Shown: positions 40,696 to 51,526 of the stretch, one piece after another
Layout: every line of letters starts with the position of its first letter
Position numbering within the stretch: position 1 is the first letter of the stretch
NCBI RefSeq assembly: GCF_023509825.1
Contig: NZ_JAKQXY010000001.1
Coordinates: forward strand, 310,001-374,000
Direction of reading: 5' to 3'
DNA length: 64,000 nt
From: Spiroplasma attinicola
GTDB taxonomy: Bacteria; Bacillota_I; Bacilli_A; Mycoplasmatales; VBWQ01
Notes under the pieces: generated by a model
Told to the model about the DNA's origin: nothing
Databases searched by the model: none
What the model saw: the letters and a program-made list of their open reading frames with translations, nothing else
Made by a program: the position numbers and the translations under genes

Positions 40696-42048
40696 TTAAG
40701 AGCTTTGATAGTTTTCAAACTTCCCTCATTTTGGAATAAAAACAGTTAAAACTTTACCAGTTGGACCATTACGATGTTTAGAAATAATAATTTCAGCAAT
40801 ATGGTTATCTTGTGTTTCTTTGACTTCTTCTGATTCAGCATTTTTTTCTTTATAATAATCATCACGATATAAAAACATAATTAAATCAGCATCTTGTTCA
40901 ATTGCTCCTGATTCTCTTAAATCTGACATCAAAGGGCGTTTTTCTTCTCGTCTTTCAACTAATCTTGATAATTGTGATAAACAAATAATTGGAATATTTA
41001 ACTCTCTTGCTAAAACCTTTAAACTACGAGAAATATTTGAAACTTCTTGTTGTCGCGATTCACTGCTACTTGAACTAGTTAATAATTGTAAATAATCAAT
41101 AATAACTAACTTAATGTCATATTCACGAACTAATTTTCGAACTTTTGTTTGCAATTCTAGAATTCTTAACCCAGGACTATCATCAATAATAATTGTTTTT
41201 TGTTTTAAAGCCTCAGCAGTTGTACTAATTCTTCTTCAATCATCATTTGTTAATTTAAACTTATTTCTTAGTTTATGAGCATCAAAATTACCTTGACAAG
41301 AAATCATTCTTGTAATTAATTGATCTTTTGGCATTTCTAAAGAAAAAACTAAGACAGCTTGATTAGATTGTTTTAAAGTTGCAGCAGCATTTAAAGCAAA
41401 ATTTAAAGCTAATGCTGTTTTACCCATTGATGGTCGAGCAGCTAAAATAATAAAATCACCAGGTTGAAAACCACTAGTTAAAGCATCAAGATTATTAATT
41501 CCCGAAGCAACACCAGTTAATGTTTGATTTGATTTTTGCAGTTTTTCAATTTTCTCAACAACATCATCAATTGAATTAGCAATTGGTGTTAATTCCTGGC
41601 TATTTCTTTCATTAGATACTTCAATAATTTCTTTTTCAGCAGCACTTAAAATATCAGTAATTTTTTTATCACCTTGTAAGTCTTGATTAATTTTTTTCAA
41701 TGCTTGCGATAATTGTCTTTTTGTTGTTCTTTCAACCAGAATATTAATATGTTCTTTGATATTAGCATCGCTAATATAATTTTGAATTAAATAAGATAAA
41801 TAATTAATGCCACCAATTTTATCTAAAGCATTTTTTTTAACCAAAGATTCACTAATTGTTGTCATATCAATACCAACATTATTGTTAAATAAATCAACAA
41901 TTGTATTAAAAATTAACTGATTATTTTTAATTGTAAAATCTTGGTCTTTTAAAATTTCTAAAGCAGTTTCACAAGCCCTTGAAGATTGAATCATTGCACC
42001 TAAAATATTAATTTCAACCTCATTAATATGTTCTTGATTTTCAGTCAT
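40696..42048 (-). CDS. dnaB: Replicative DNA helicase
   Basis: 450 aa with two UGA Trp. N-terminal domain (about 1-105), linker, then RecA-like motor with Walker A ARPSMGKTALALNFA (about 207-221), the expected DDSPGLRI, VIIDYLQLLTSS (Walker B), LSQLSRLVERR and PLMSDLRESGAIEQDADLIMFLYRDDYY. It unwinds DNA at the fork. Start 42048 is 11 nt after rplI. Follows gdpP-rplI as in many Firmicutes. Confidence 0.96.
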
Positions 42049-42059
42049 GATTAACTCCT

Positions 42060-42503
42060 TTATTTAGCAATGACTTTAATTTTAACTTTAGCAACAATAT
42101 CTGAATATAATTTAACTACTATTTCAGTCATCCCAATTGTTTTAATTGGTCTAAAATTGATAAACTTATGTTTATCAAGTTCAATACCATAATTATAATG
42201 CAAATAAGCACAAATTTGCTTTGTTGAAATGGCATTAGTTACTTTACCATTGTTTGTTAATAAATGAAATTCTAAAGTTAAACTTTCTAAATCTTTTTTC
42301 ATATTTTGATAATATTTAAGTTTTTCTAAAGCAACATTTTTTTCTTGATTTTTAATATTTTGATTAACTTTCAACGCATCATCAGTTGCAATAATTGCAA
42401 GATTATTAGGAAATAAATAATTTTTCGCATATCCATCATTAACCTCTACGATTTGATTAACTTTTCCTAAATTTTTAACTTCGTTTAAGAGTATTACTTT
42501 CAC
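42060..42503 (-). CDS. rplI: 50S ribosomal protein L9
   Basis: 147 aa. The family start MKVILLNEVKNLGKVNQIVEVNDGYAKNYLFP is textbook L9, and the C-terminal domain with NNGKVTNAISTKQI is present. It overlaps the end of gdpP by 29 nt. L9 extends from the ribosome near the L1 stalk. Confidence 0.96.
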   Translation of the reverse strand: MKVILLNEVKNLGKVNQIVEVNDGYAKNYLFPNNLAIIATDDALKVNQNIKNQEKNVALEKLKYYQNMKKDLESLTLEFHLLTNNGKVTNAISTKQICAYLHYNYGIELDKHKFINFRPIKTIGMTEIVVKLYSDIVAKVKIKVIAK

Positions 42504-44472
42504 TTTGATAAACCCCTTTCTCGACTAAATCAACTAATTTTTCATATAATTCTTCAATTGAAAACTTACTACTTTGAACACCAGCAGCACTAAAATGACC
42601 ACCACCACCTAAACTTTCACAAATAATTTGGACATTAACTTCACCATTACTTCTTGCAGACATACAAGCTCGCTTTTGTTTATCATAACCAATAGCAAAT
42701 GCAACTTTACAATCTTTCAAATCAAGCAACATTTCAGAAATTTGTGCCAAAAATGTTACATGAAAGTCTTCATTTTCATCACCAACAGCAGCTAAAAAAC
42801 CTTTTTTAATTTCTTTGGCTTTGCTAACTAAAGCAAACTTACTAATCAATTCATTTAAACTATTTTTTAATAACCCTTTAACTCTGGAAATTGAAGCTCC
42901 TCAATCAATTAATAAACCACAAGCCTCAAAAGTTCTTCTTGTTGTTCTAACTTGGAAATTATTAGTGTCAATTAAAATTCCTGCTAACATTAAATTTCAT
43001 AAAAAATCATTTTCAATATTAGTAAAATCATTATAATACATAATTTCGGCTAATGATTCAGCAGTTGAAGAAGTACCAGCATCAATATAAGAAATAACAG
43101 TATTATAAATTACTTCATCAGAAACACGATGATGGTCAATAACAATAATCTTTGTTGCTTTATTTAAAACTTCTGGACTATCAACCCGATCAGGATTATG
43201 AGTATCAACAATAACTAATAAAGTATTACTTTGTAATAATTTTAATGCTTGCTTACTATTAACAAATTTACGACTAATATATGATTCAGGAACCAAAATA
43301 TCTAAAACTTCTTTTGTTTTTTCATCAAGTTCATTTTGAGTAACAACATAATGTGCTTGGCGATTTAAACTTTTAGCAATTTCAACAATTGCAACTCCCG
43401 ATGAAATACTATCAAAATCAGCCATCCGATGTCCCATAACTAAAACATTACCTGCTAATCTAATTTCATTAATTAATGATTGAGCAAACATTCTAATGTT
43501 AATTTTTGATTCTGATTGTTTTGCTTCAATTGTTCCACCAATAAAGATTGTATTACCACCAGATTCACGAATTACAACTTGATCACCACCACGATAAACT
43601 GCTAATTCTTTTGCTTCAAGTGCTAACTCATATAAGTCTTTACTAACAACATTACCATAAGCAAATCCAGCTGATAATGTAATATCAGCTTTAAATTTCT
43701 TAACTCCTTCCCGAACATTTTGAATTAAAGGAAAATTATCAGCTTTAGCTTTTTCAAATTCACTTTGATAAAGTAAAACAATATAACCATCTTCAATATT
43801 TCCTAATAATAAACCTGAATATTGATCAGCAAAGTTATTTAATTCCGTTTTAATGAAAGCTTCAACTTTAATTTGATTTTCAACTCGTAATTTTTGTAAA
43901 GAATTATAAAAATTATCAACATTAATAACAGCAAAAACTAACTTTTCTTTTTGTAATTTATCATATAGTAAATGATATCTTGTTGTTTCTTGTAATAAAA
44001 TTGTTCGTGTTTGTGTTAAATAAATTGCATCATATAACATATCTTCAATTTTTAAAGTAATTTTATTAATATTACTATTCGTTAATTGTTCAAAATCTTT
44101 TGATAACTTAACAACTGATTTTCCAACTAATTTACCAAGACTTTTATCTTCTAAAAATTCACTAATTCACATAATATTCAAGTCAGAATCTAAAATAATC
44201 ATCCCAACACTACCAAAGGTTAAAGCTTGAGTATTATTCAACTTAAGAACTTCAGCAGTACTAATATATCTTCTTCTAATTCATAAACTAAAAAGAAAAA
44301 TATAAAGACAAATAATTAAAAAATTACCAATTACTAAAGTCAAAATAATGATAACTGAAGGGACATCAATTTTATTATGAATATTAATAATAAAATAAGT
44401 TAGCCCAACTAAAATTTCAATTGCTAATCAAATGATAATAATCAAATGATAATTTCGCAAGGATTTAAACAC
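42475..44472 (-). CDS. gdpP: Cyclic-di-AMP phosphodiesterase GdpP (DHH family)
   Basis: 665 aa from GTG 44472 behind AGGAAG. Two membrane helices (about 8-30, 36-60), a PAS-like region, a degenerate GGDEF domain (about 170-300), then a DHH-DHHA1 phosphoesterase with GHRMADFDSISSG, VDTHNPDRVD, VIDHHRVSDE and the tail GGGGHFSAAG. These metal ligands are all intact. It degrades c-di-AMP, controlling potassium and osmotic balance. It leads an operon with rplI and dnaB. Confidence 0.94.
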
Positions 44473-44982
44473 ATTACACTTCCTACATTATTACTGTCTG
44501 AATTACTATTTTAATTATACTATAACTAATACTATAACTAAAATTATCATAACATGTAAAATGTAATTAACCTTACCACATAAATATCTTTTATCGCTTT
44601 AATTTAAATGGAAATAACTTGGCCGTATAAATTTAGTGGTTAGATTTGAATAAATAATATTATTTTCAGTATCAACAAAAAAAATATCAGAAAAAAATAA
44701 AAAAATTAAAAGATAAAAAAGATCAAACAAACTATGACTTTAAACTATTAATTTATTTTATTAATTATTTAAGAACACATGCTCATCTTTGTAAATGAAT
44801 TGAGAATCGAAAGTATTTTACAGAAATTAATCGTAAAACAATAAATACTAATCCAAACATTAGCATCATAATTAACATTTTAATTAATAAATTTTTTGCC
44901 TTTGTTAATGAAGCAGAAAAAAACATATTAACTTAAAAAATTAAAGAGTATAATGAAAGCAAGACTTAATAGGGAGGTTTTT
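44473..44982. other. Intergenic region between gdpP and an exported-protein gene
   Basis: Over 500 bp without a confident gene. It holds a TATAAT-like box for gdpP on the minus strand (44519-44514), AT-rich sequence with no clear homology, and a doubtful small minus-strand frame near its right end. Confidence 0.5.
44765..44926 (-). CDS. Small hydrophobic frame, 53 aa (doubtful)
   Basis: ATG-started frame with one hydrophobic helix (IKMLIMMLMFGLVFIVLRLI) and a basic tail with one UGA Trp. No ribosome-binding site is visible upstream of the ATG. It may be a chance frame or a small membrane peptide. Confidence 0.3.
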
Positions 44983-45447
44983 ATGAAAAAAACATTAAGT
45001 ATTTGAGGTGCTGCTATCTTAATAACATCTGGTGCTACTGCAGCAGCAATTGCAAATTCAGTAAATCATAACATATCAACAACAAGTATTAATGCTTTAA
45101 TTAATATTAATAACAAAGAAAACTGAAAAGTTAATGCAGAAGGACCAAGAACAACACTTGAAAAAGTTGGTGGAGTTTGAAGATTAGACCTTAATCATGA
45201 ATTAACACAAGATATTATTTCTGGTGCTGCAAAAACAAGTGATGTTTTAGAAGTAGTTTCTGATGCTATTGAAAAAATTCCAAGTTTAAATGATAAAATT
45301 GGATCTGCTGTTAATATTACGGATGCAATTTTAAAATTAGGTAAACCTGTTCTTAAAAATGCTGATAAAGGAAACGGTATTCTTATTAGATTTGGTGCTT
45401 GAGTTGCACCAACAAAAGTAACAGAATCAACTTATGATTGAAATTAA
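44983..45447 (+). CDS. Small exported protein, 154 aa
   Basis: ATG after a strong GGGAGG. Signal peptide (about 1-27, with SIWGAAILITSGATAAAI) without a lipobox Cys; the mature part of about 125 aa contains VGGVWRLDLNHELTQDI, a likely amphipathic helix (EVVSDAIEKIPSLNDKI), and a C-terminal GNGILIRFGAWVAPTKV. Five UGA Trp codons. No family is recognised with confidence; the size and helical-plus-beta pattern could fit a secreted effector or pore-forming peptide, which is a guess. Ends in a strong bidirectional terminator. Confidence 0.7.
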
Positions 45448-45455
45448 AAGAAAAT

Positions 45456-45495
45456 AAAAAAGGTAGTTAAATAAATTTATTTAACTACCTTTTTT
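45456..45495. terminator. Bidirectional terminator
   Basis: A 40-bp perfect palindrome (20-bp arms, AAAAAAGGTAGTTAAATAAA and its complement) with A tract on one side and T tract on the other. It ends the exported-protein gene (+) and the rpsF-ssb-rpsR operon (-). Confidence 0.92.
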
Positions 45496-45519
45496 GCATT
45501 TTATCCTTAGAATTTAAAC

Positions 45520-45744
45520 TTATCTTGAATAAGGTAACAAAGCCATAATTTGAGCTCGTTTAATTGCTGTGGCAATTTGACGTTGATATTTTGGTTTTGT
45601 TCCAGTTGTTCTTGCAGGTAAAATTTTATTATTATTAGATATAAATTTCTTTAATAATTCTATATCTTTATAATCAATATACTTAATATTATTTTTAGTA
45701 ATATAACAATATTTTTTTCTTGAATGAATACGATTTCTATTCAT
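45520..45744 (-). CDS. rpsR: 30S ribosomal protein S18
   Basis: 74 aa with the family motifs [35 protein letters not shown] and [21 protein letters not shown]. The ATG follows AAGGAGGAACT. Last gene of the rpsF-ssb-rpsR operon. S18 binds S6 in the 30S platform. Confidence 0.97.
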   Translation of the reverse strand: MNRNRIHSRKKYCYITKNNIKYIDYKDIELLKKFISNNNKILPARTTGTKPKYQRQIATAIKRAQIMALLPYSR

Positions 45745-45760
45745 AGTTCCTCCTTATAAT

Positions 45761-46267
45761 TTAATCTCAAATAATAGCTTCATCATCTGAATCATCAGTA
45801 TCTAAACTATTATTATTAACAAAACTAATTTCAGTATCATAATTTTCAGTATTTTGAGTTTGAAATGCTTCATCAATATTTACTTGAGAATTTTTTTGAA
45901 GATTAGTTTTTGGTTGCTCTAAATCATTAACATGTTCGTTATGTGATAAATTTTTAATTTGTTTATTATCAAAGTCTCTTTTTTTATTATCTAGAAAACT
46001 AACATTACTTGCTTGAACTTCCATAATATTTTGGTCTTTATTATCTTTTCTTGTTGTTAAACGACCAACTACGGCAACAAGTGATCCTTTACCAATATAT
46101 TTTGTCATATTTTCAGCAACAATATTTCAAGCAATACAATTAATAAAGTTTGCTCGATTATTAAGGTCATTAACTGCAACTGTAAAAAAAACATAATTTT
46201 TACCACTTTTAGTTTCTCTTAAAACTAAATTATGAGTAATTCTACCAACTAATGTTACTTGATTCAT
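45761..46267 (-). CDS. ssb: Single-stranded DNA-binding protein
   Basis: 168 aa. An OB-fold (about 1-105) starts MNQVTLVGRITHNLVLRET and contains FFTVAVN and the UGA-encoded Trp of INCIAWNIVAEN. A long polar linker follows. The C-terminal tip is acidic (DTDDSDDEAII) but ends in WD instead of the DDDIPF type. It protects single-stranded DNA at forks. Located between rpsF and rpsR as in Firmicutes. Confidence 0.94.
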
Positions 46268-46276
46268 AAGTGCCCC

Positions 46277-46798
46277 CTATTTTGCTTCAGAAGTTTTTGA
46301 CTTTTTAGTTTCTGAAGTAACTTTTGTATCTTCTGTTTTATTACTTTTAGTTATTGTTATTTTTGCTTTTTCTGATTCTGGTCTTGTTGTTCTATTAGAA
46401 TCTAAAAATCTAACTCTTGAATCATGATTATGTTCACGATTAAATTCTGGTTTTTTAGGATTTTCTTTTCTTACTTTAAAAGTATTAATTTTTTCATCAT
46501 CTAAATTAATGATTAATTTTCTAATTACTTCGCCTTGTTTTTGCTTAATTGAAAAAATTCTACTAAAATCAGCAATGTTTTGTGCTGTTGTTTTTAATTT
46601 TAAAACAAAATAATGACCTTTATCTTTATGATTAATTTTATAAGCAAATTGCTGAACAAAATCTTTTTCTTCAACAAGTTTACCATCATTCTTAGTTAAA
46701 ATTTCAAGAAACTCTTTTTTAACTGAGTTTGCTTTTTCTGGATTTTGATCATCAACAATGTACATAATTTCATAATTGTTGAACTTAGTTTCTACCAT
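46277..46798 (-). CDS. rpsF: 30S ribosomal protein S6
   Basis: 173 aa from ATG 46798, chosen because AAGGAGG lies 8 nt upstream and S6 homology begins at KFNNYEIMYIVDDQ; the upstream in-frame codons lie in the leader hairpin. The ferredoxin-like S6 core (about 6-102) is followed by a long, charged, Lys/Glu/Thr-rich tail of about 70 aa, as seen in other mollicutes. It starts the rpsF-ssb-rpsR operon. Confidence 0.94.
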   Translation of the reverse strand: MVETKFNNYEIMYIVDDQNPEKANSVKKEFLEILTKNDGKLVEEKDFVQQFAYKINHKDKGHYFVLKLKTTAQNIADFSRIFSIKQKQGEVIRKLIINLDDEKINTFKVRKENPKKPEFNREHNHDSRVRFLDSNRTTRPESEKAKITITKSNKTEDTKVTSETKKSKTSEAK

Positions 46799-46805
46799 GA
46801 GAAAA

Positions 46806-46841
46806 CCTCCTTGTGGACTTATGGCTCTTACGAGCAAGGAG
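46806..46841 (-). promoter_or_regulatory. S6 leader hairpin covering the rpsF ribosome-binding site
   Basis: On the minus strand CTCCTTG (46841-46835) pairs with CAAGGAG (46813-46807), which is the rpsF ribosome-binding site. Between them sits a second stem GCTC-GTAA-GAGC with a GNRA-type loop. The layout suits translational feedback by S6 or S6:S18, known for this operon in other bacteria. Confidence 0.6.
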
Positions 46842-46896
46842 TTAATCAAATATATTTACTTTTTTAATTTAATATTAATAATTAACTCGTTTAATA

Positions 46897-46925
46897 ATTA
46901 TATAATTATTTTCTAACTTAGTAAA
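46897..46925 (-). promoter_or_regulatory. Promoter of rpsF-ssb-rpsR
   Basis: On the minus strand TTTACT (46925-46920), 17-bp spacer, TATAAT (46902-46897). Confidence 0.6.
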
Positions 46926-46947
46926 GAAAACCAGCAGAAAATATAAA

Positions 46948-46974
46948 AAAATTCACTTTTTATAAGTGAATTTT
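46948..46974 (-). terminator. Terminator after the 137-aa membrane protein gene
   Basis: AAAATTCACTT / AAGTGAATTTT stem with a short loop, T-rich on both sides, 23 nt beyond the stop codon. Confidence 0.7.
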
Positions 46975-46996
46975 TAATTATTATGATTACTTTTAA

Positions 46997-47410
46997 TTAA
47001 TATTCTAATTCTGCTGTATCATTAAGATTTTTAATCATTTTTTTATTATGATTGATAATAACATTTTCTTCTTTAACTTGTTCTTGAGCGTTAAATAAGA
47101 ATAAAATTCCACCAATTAATAAAATAATTAGTGGAAAAAATCAAACTATTCAAGCAAATCCAATTGAAATAAGAGCAAGAATTCCAGAAACTTTGAATAA
47201 ATTTGTTCTGCCAGATAAAAATAATCCTGATAAAACAATATTAACAACACTAAGAATAATAGCTGCAACAGTTAAAAAATAAAATGCTCCTGATTCAAGT
47301 GATAAAACTAATGAAAATCCGCTTCCTGTTAAGAAAATAATACTAGCAGTAAACATAACTAATGATCCAATAATTGTTAAAATAGCTCCTGCTCGTCCAT
47401 AATTATTCAT
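46997..47410 (-). CDS. Membrane protein, 137 aa, unknown function
   Basis: Four hydrophobic segments (about 9-28, 41-64, 74-86 and 88-106) and a polar tail ending NDTAELEY. Two UGA Trp. The N-terminal NNYGRAGAILTIIGSLVMF pattern resembles DUF4064-type tetraspan proteins of Firmicutes, but this is not certain. AAAGGAG lies 11 nt before the ATG. It stands between its own terminator and the deoxynucleoside kinase. Confidence 0.6.
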
Positions 47411-47524
47411 AATCTCTAAGCTCCTTTCATTTTTAATTTGTAACTACTCATATCTTTAATAATACCTTAATAATTATCTAAGTGTAATTTAAAGCAAAAT
47501 AACAAAACTAAATAAATAAGGTTA

Positions 47525-48127
47525 TTATTTTTTAATTTGCTGCAAAATATCACTCACAATTGTTTCAGGATTTTTTTTATTTGTATCAATAACAAAAAAA
47601 GGTAATTTATCATTATTTTTTAAATACCATTCTTCATATTTTTCATTTAATAACTTTCAATAGCTAGCAGGAACATCTTTTTCAGCATTTCTCCCTCTTT
47701 GATTAATTCTTTTAATAGCATTTTCAGTTGTAACTCGTAAATAAATAATTAAATCTGGTTTAATTTTTGGATCAAAATATAAAGATGAAACAATAACATT
47801 ATTATAAAAATCATAATAAACTTGATAATCAACATTATTAATATTATTTTGTGCTTTTAAAACTTCAACAAAAATTGGATCTTCTAAAATGCTACGATCA
47901 AAAATAACATTTTCTTCGTCAATTGCATCTTTTAATTGTTTACTTCGTGCCATTAACATAAAAATTTGCATTTTAAAAGCAAAATCTTTTGGTTTACTAT
48001 AAAAATCTTCAAGATAAGGATTACATGCGACAGGTTCTTGCATTAATTTAAAATTTAATTTTTTTGCAAGCATTTCACTAATAGTGCTTTTCCCTACTCC
48101 TACTACTCCAGCTAAAATTATTTTCAT
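47525..48127 (-). CDS. Deoxynucleoside kinase
   Basis: 200 aa from ATG 48127 behind TTGGAGG. P-loop AGVVGVGKSTIS (about 5-16), catalytic VIFDRSILEDPIF (the D-R-S motif, about 81-93), and lid region RINQRGRNAEKD (R-rich). It matches the dAK/dGK kinase family of mollicutes and lactobacilli that phosphorylates purine deoxynucleosides for salvage. It faces the ribonucleotide reductase gene, so both dNTP routes lie side by side. Confidence 0.9.
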
Positions 48128-48275
48128 ATTTTCCTCCAAAAATTTTCTATTTAAAAGTATAACACTTAGCATTTTTTATTGAAAAAAAATCTTTCATTTT
48201 ATTTCTTATTAGGTTTAATTAAAAAAATAATTTATCTTTCTGAGAAATTTTAAACCTCAAAATGTAATACAATTG

Positions 48276-48284
48276 TGCTAAAAT
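48276..48284 (+). promoter_or_regulatory. Extended -10 promoter for ribonucleotide reductase
   Basis: TGCTAAAAT, an extended -10 element, about 45 nt upstream of the start codon. Confidence 0.5.
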
Positions 48285-48328
48285 TCTTTTACGTAAAAAT
48301 CATTAGATAAAGGAAGGGTAGCATAAAG

Positions 48329-50860
48329 ATGTATTCCAAAGAACTAATAACATCAATCAATAATGACATAAAAAATCATTTTTCTCATATTAAAACAATT
48401 GAAAAAGATTACCACATAACTCATGAAGGTGTATCAAGAATGGTAATGCTTGATCGTTACTCACAAAAGGATAAAAATTTAGTTAGTCTAAAACCTGGAG
48501 ATTTAGTTATAACTGTAATTAAAGAAGATCCTGTTTTTCCAACACGAGCAATTGGACATATTGTTGAACAAATTAAAAATGATATTTATTCAATCGTAAT
48601 TGAAGATGAATATACATCATCAATTGATCCAAGTTTAATCGAAATATCTGGTAAAGCAGGAGTTGTTCACAAACAAAAATTTGAATTAGAAAAACCATTA
48701 GAACTATTTTATGAACAAATTGCTTATCGTGTTAGCAAAAAATTAGCTAGCAAAGAACTGACAGAAGCAAAAGAAAAAGAATATCAAAATAATTTTTATC
48801 ATGAATTAAAAAATTTAAATATTATTCCAGCTGGAAGAGTTTTATATGGCGCAGGAAGTGGTTCTGATGTGACATTCTTTAACTGTTTTGTTATGCCTTT
48901 CATTCGTGATTCAAGACAAGGAATTGCTACTCATCGCCAACAAGTAATGGAAATTATGTCTCATGGTGGTGGTGTTGGATCAAATGGTTCAACTTTAAGA
49001 CCAAAAGGAACAATTGCTAAAGCAGTTGGTGGTAAATCATCAGGAGCTGTTTCTTGATTAAACGATTTATCAACTTTAACTCACTTAGTTGAACAAGGTG
49101 GTTCTCGTCGTGGAGCCCAAATGATTATGCTTGCTGATTGACATCCTGATATTATTGAGTTTATTATTTCAAAAATGCAAAATCCAAAAATTTTATTATG
49201 ATTAAAAGAAAATTCAAAATCAGAAATTGTTCGTGAAGAAGCAAGAAAAAAATTAAAATTTGAACCTTTAACTGAACAAGAAGCAGAAACTTATCAAACA
49301 ATTTTAAATAATGAAACTTTATTTGCTAGTTCTACTGTTGAATCTGCAAAACAAAAATTAACTTTAGGTGGCGAATGACAAGTTTTAAGAAAAGACTTTT
49401 TAACAGGAACTAATATTTCAGTAACTCTTACTGATGAATTTATGGAAGCTGTTGCTAATAATGGCAACTGAGATTTAAGATTTCCTGATTTAGATAATTA
49501 CACTGTCACTCAAAAACAAGCTTATGATGAAAACTGAAATAAAATTGGTGATATTCATGAATGAGAAAAAATGGGTTATCAAATTAAAACTTATCAAACA
49601 ATTAAAGCTAATGATTTATGAGACTTAATTAATTTTTGTGCAACATATTCAGCTGAACCAGGAATTTTCTTTGTTGATCGTGCCAATGAAATGACAAATG
49701 CTCGGGCATATGGCATGAAAGTTGTTGCAACTAATCCTTGTGGCGAACAACCTTTAGCACCTTATTCAGTTTGTAATTTAGCAGCTATTAACTTAGCTAA
49801 CTTTGTTAATAAAGAAACTAACGAAGTGTTATATGACAAATTAAGTAAAACTGTTAGCACTTGTGTTCGTTTACAAGATAATGTTATTGATGCTACTCCT
49901 TATTTCTTAGAAGATAATAAAAAACAAGCGCTTGGCGAAAGAAGAATTGGATTAGGAGTAATGGGTCTACACGACTTATTAATTTGAGCTAATTTGAAAT
50001 ATGGATCAGAAACCGCTAATAAAGTAACTGATAAAGTTTTTGAAACAATTTGTCTTAGTGCTTATCGTACTTCAATTGCATTAGCTAAAGAAAAAGGATC
50101 ATTTCCTTTCTTAGAAAGTCGTGAAGCATTTACTAATACTGGTTTTGTTAAAACATTACCAGAAGATATTAGAGCTGACATCTTAAAATATGGAATTCGT
50201 AATTCACACTTACTAACAGTCGCACCAACAGGTTCAACTGGAACAATGGTTGGTGTTTCAACTGGATTAGAACCATACTTTGCTTTTTCTTACTTTAGAA
50301 GTGGCAGATTAGGAAAGTTTATGGAAGTTAAAGCTAACATTGTTAAAGAGTGATTAGAATATCATCCAGAATTTAAAGAAAAAACACTACCAGATATTTT
50401 TGTTTCAGCAATGCAATTAGAACCAGAAGAACACGCTCAAGTTCAATGCATTATTCAACGCTGAGTTGATTCATCAATTTCTAAAACTGTTAATGCTCCA
50501 AAAGGTTATTCAGTTAAACAAGTAGAAAAAATCTATCACAACTTATATCTTGGAGGCGCTAAAGGTGGAACTGTTTATGTTGATGGTTCTCGTGATAGCC
50601 AAGTACTATCATTATATGATGATAATCAACAACAAGACCAAGTTAGTTTAACTCAATTAGGTTTAACAGAGTCTTTAACAATGGAATATGAAGAAACAGT
50701 TAAACCAATTAAACCAGGCTGAAGAAGTGATCGTCAAGATCGCAAAATTGGTAATAACTTAGGTGACTTATGTCAAATGTGTAAAGAAGGAATTTTAGTT
50801 CTATCATCTGGTTGTTTTACTTGTAATAATTGCGGAATGCAAACTAAATGTGGATTATAA
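48329..50860 (+). CDS. nrdJ: Class II (adenosylcobalamin-dependent) ribonucleotide reductase
   Basis: 843 aa with many UGA Trp. The start MYSKELITSINNDIKNH follows GGAAGGG. Catalytic motifs: FFNCFVMPFIRDSRQG and MSHGGGVGSNGSTLRP (about 190-230), NPCGEQPLAPYSVCNLAAINL (about 470-490), PTGSTGTMVGVSTGLEP (about 632-648), and a C-terminal zinc-ribbon CQMCKEG...CFTCNNCGMQ before the terminal CGL. The NPCGEQ motif with zinc tail identifies the class II NrdJ type rather than the aerobic NrdEF. It makes dNDPs or dNTPs using B12. Ends in a terminator. Confidence 0.88.
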
Positions 50861-50877
50861 ATTTTAATAAATATTAT

Positions 50878-50909
50878 AAAGGGATATATTCAATACAATA
50901 CATCCCTTT
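50878..50909. terminator. Terminator between nrdJ and the toxin locus
   Basis: AAAGGGATATATT / AATACATCCCTTT stem (one mismatch), T-rich on the plus side and A-rich on the other; can end both the reductase gene and the first toxin gene. Confidence 0.75.
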
Positions 50910-50924
50910 TATTTTGTATTTAAT

Positions 50925-51524
50925 TTAGCGTTCATAACCGTCAAATTCATTATCGCTATCTTCTGCTTCTTGTACCACTTGCTGTGATTTTTTTAAAGCC
51001 GCTTCAGCTTTTTTCAATCGTTCAATAAATTTTTCTTCATCTTTTTCCATTCTCGCTAATTCATCATTAGTAAAAATAGTTTCAGAGTTTTGGTCTTTTT
51101 GTTTTAAATCCAATGAATCTTCAAAAACAATTTCTTTGAATAAAAACTTAATTTTACTATCTTTTTGTAAATTTCTAATTTGATTTTTTAATTTTTTAAA
51201 ATGCTCTTTATCCATTTGATGTTTTGGTTTTATTCCTTTACCATTAAAATCATCTATACTTAAACTATAGATTTGATCACATTTAATGTAAGCGTCACGA
51301 GTATTACCGTGACTTTTTGCATATTCAAAAACATTTTTATAAGTTAGTTTTCGCTTTCTTATCGCTTCACTATGAAATGTTGACATTGGTAACAATAAAA
51401 TATTATCTGTTTCAATTTTCAAAACACACATAAATCGTTCAATTAAAAGAAAACCATCATGACTTCTAAAAGGTTTACTAATAAAAATTATTTTACCAGG
51501 TTTTAAACCAGGCTTTTTATTCAT
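50925..51524 (-). CDS. PemK/MazF-like toxin, copy 1 of the Panacea locus
   Basis: 199 aa. The first 90 residues fit a PemK/MazF SH3-barrel: LKPGKIIFISKPFRSHDG, RFMCVLKIETDNILLLPMST, RDAYIKCDQIYSL, where the last strand is the typical MazF end. The remainder is a charged helical extension with a long coiled coil. The start is 2 nt after the antitoxin stop. MazF-type toxins are ribosome-independent mRNA endonucleases; catalytic activity is inferred, as the fold is common but the active-site residues vary. Confidence 0.6.
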   Translation of the reverse strand: MNKKPGLKPGKIIFISKPFRSHDGFLLIERFMCVLKIETDNILLLPMSTFHSEAIRKRKLTYKNVFEYAKSHGNTRDAYIKCDQIYSLSIDDFNGKGIKPKHQMDKEHFKKLKNQIRNLQKDSKIKFLFKEIVFEDSLDLKQKDQNSETIFTNDELARMEKDEEKFIERLKKAEAALKKSQQVVQEAEDSDNEFDGYER

Positions 51525-51526
51525 AT

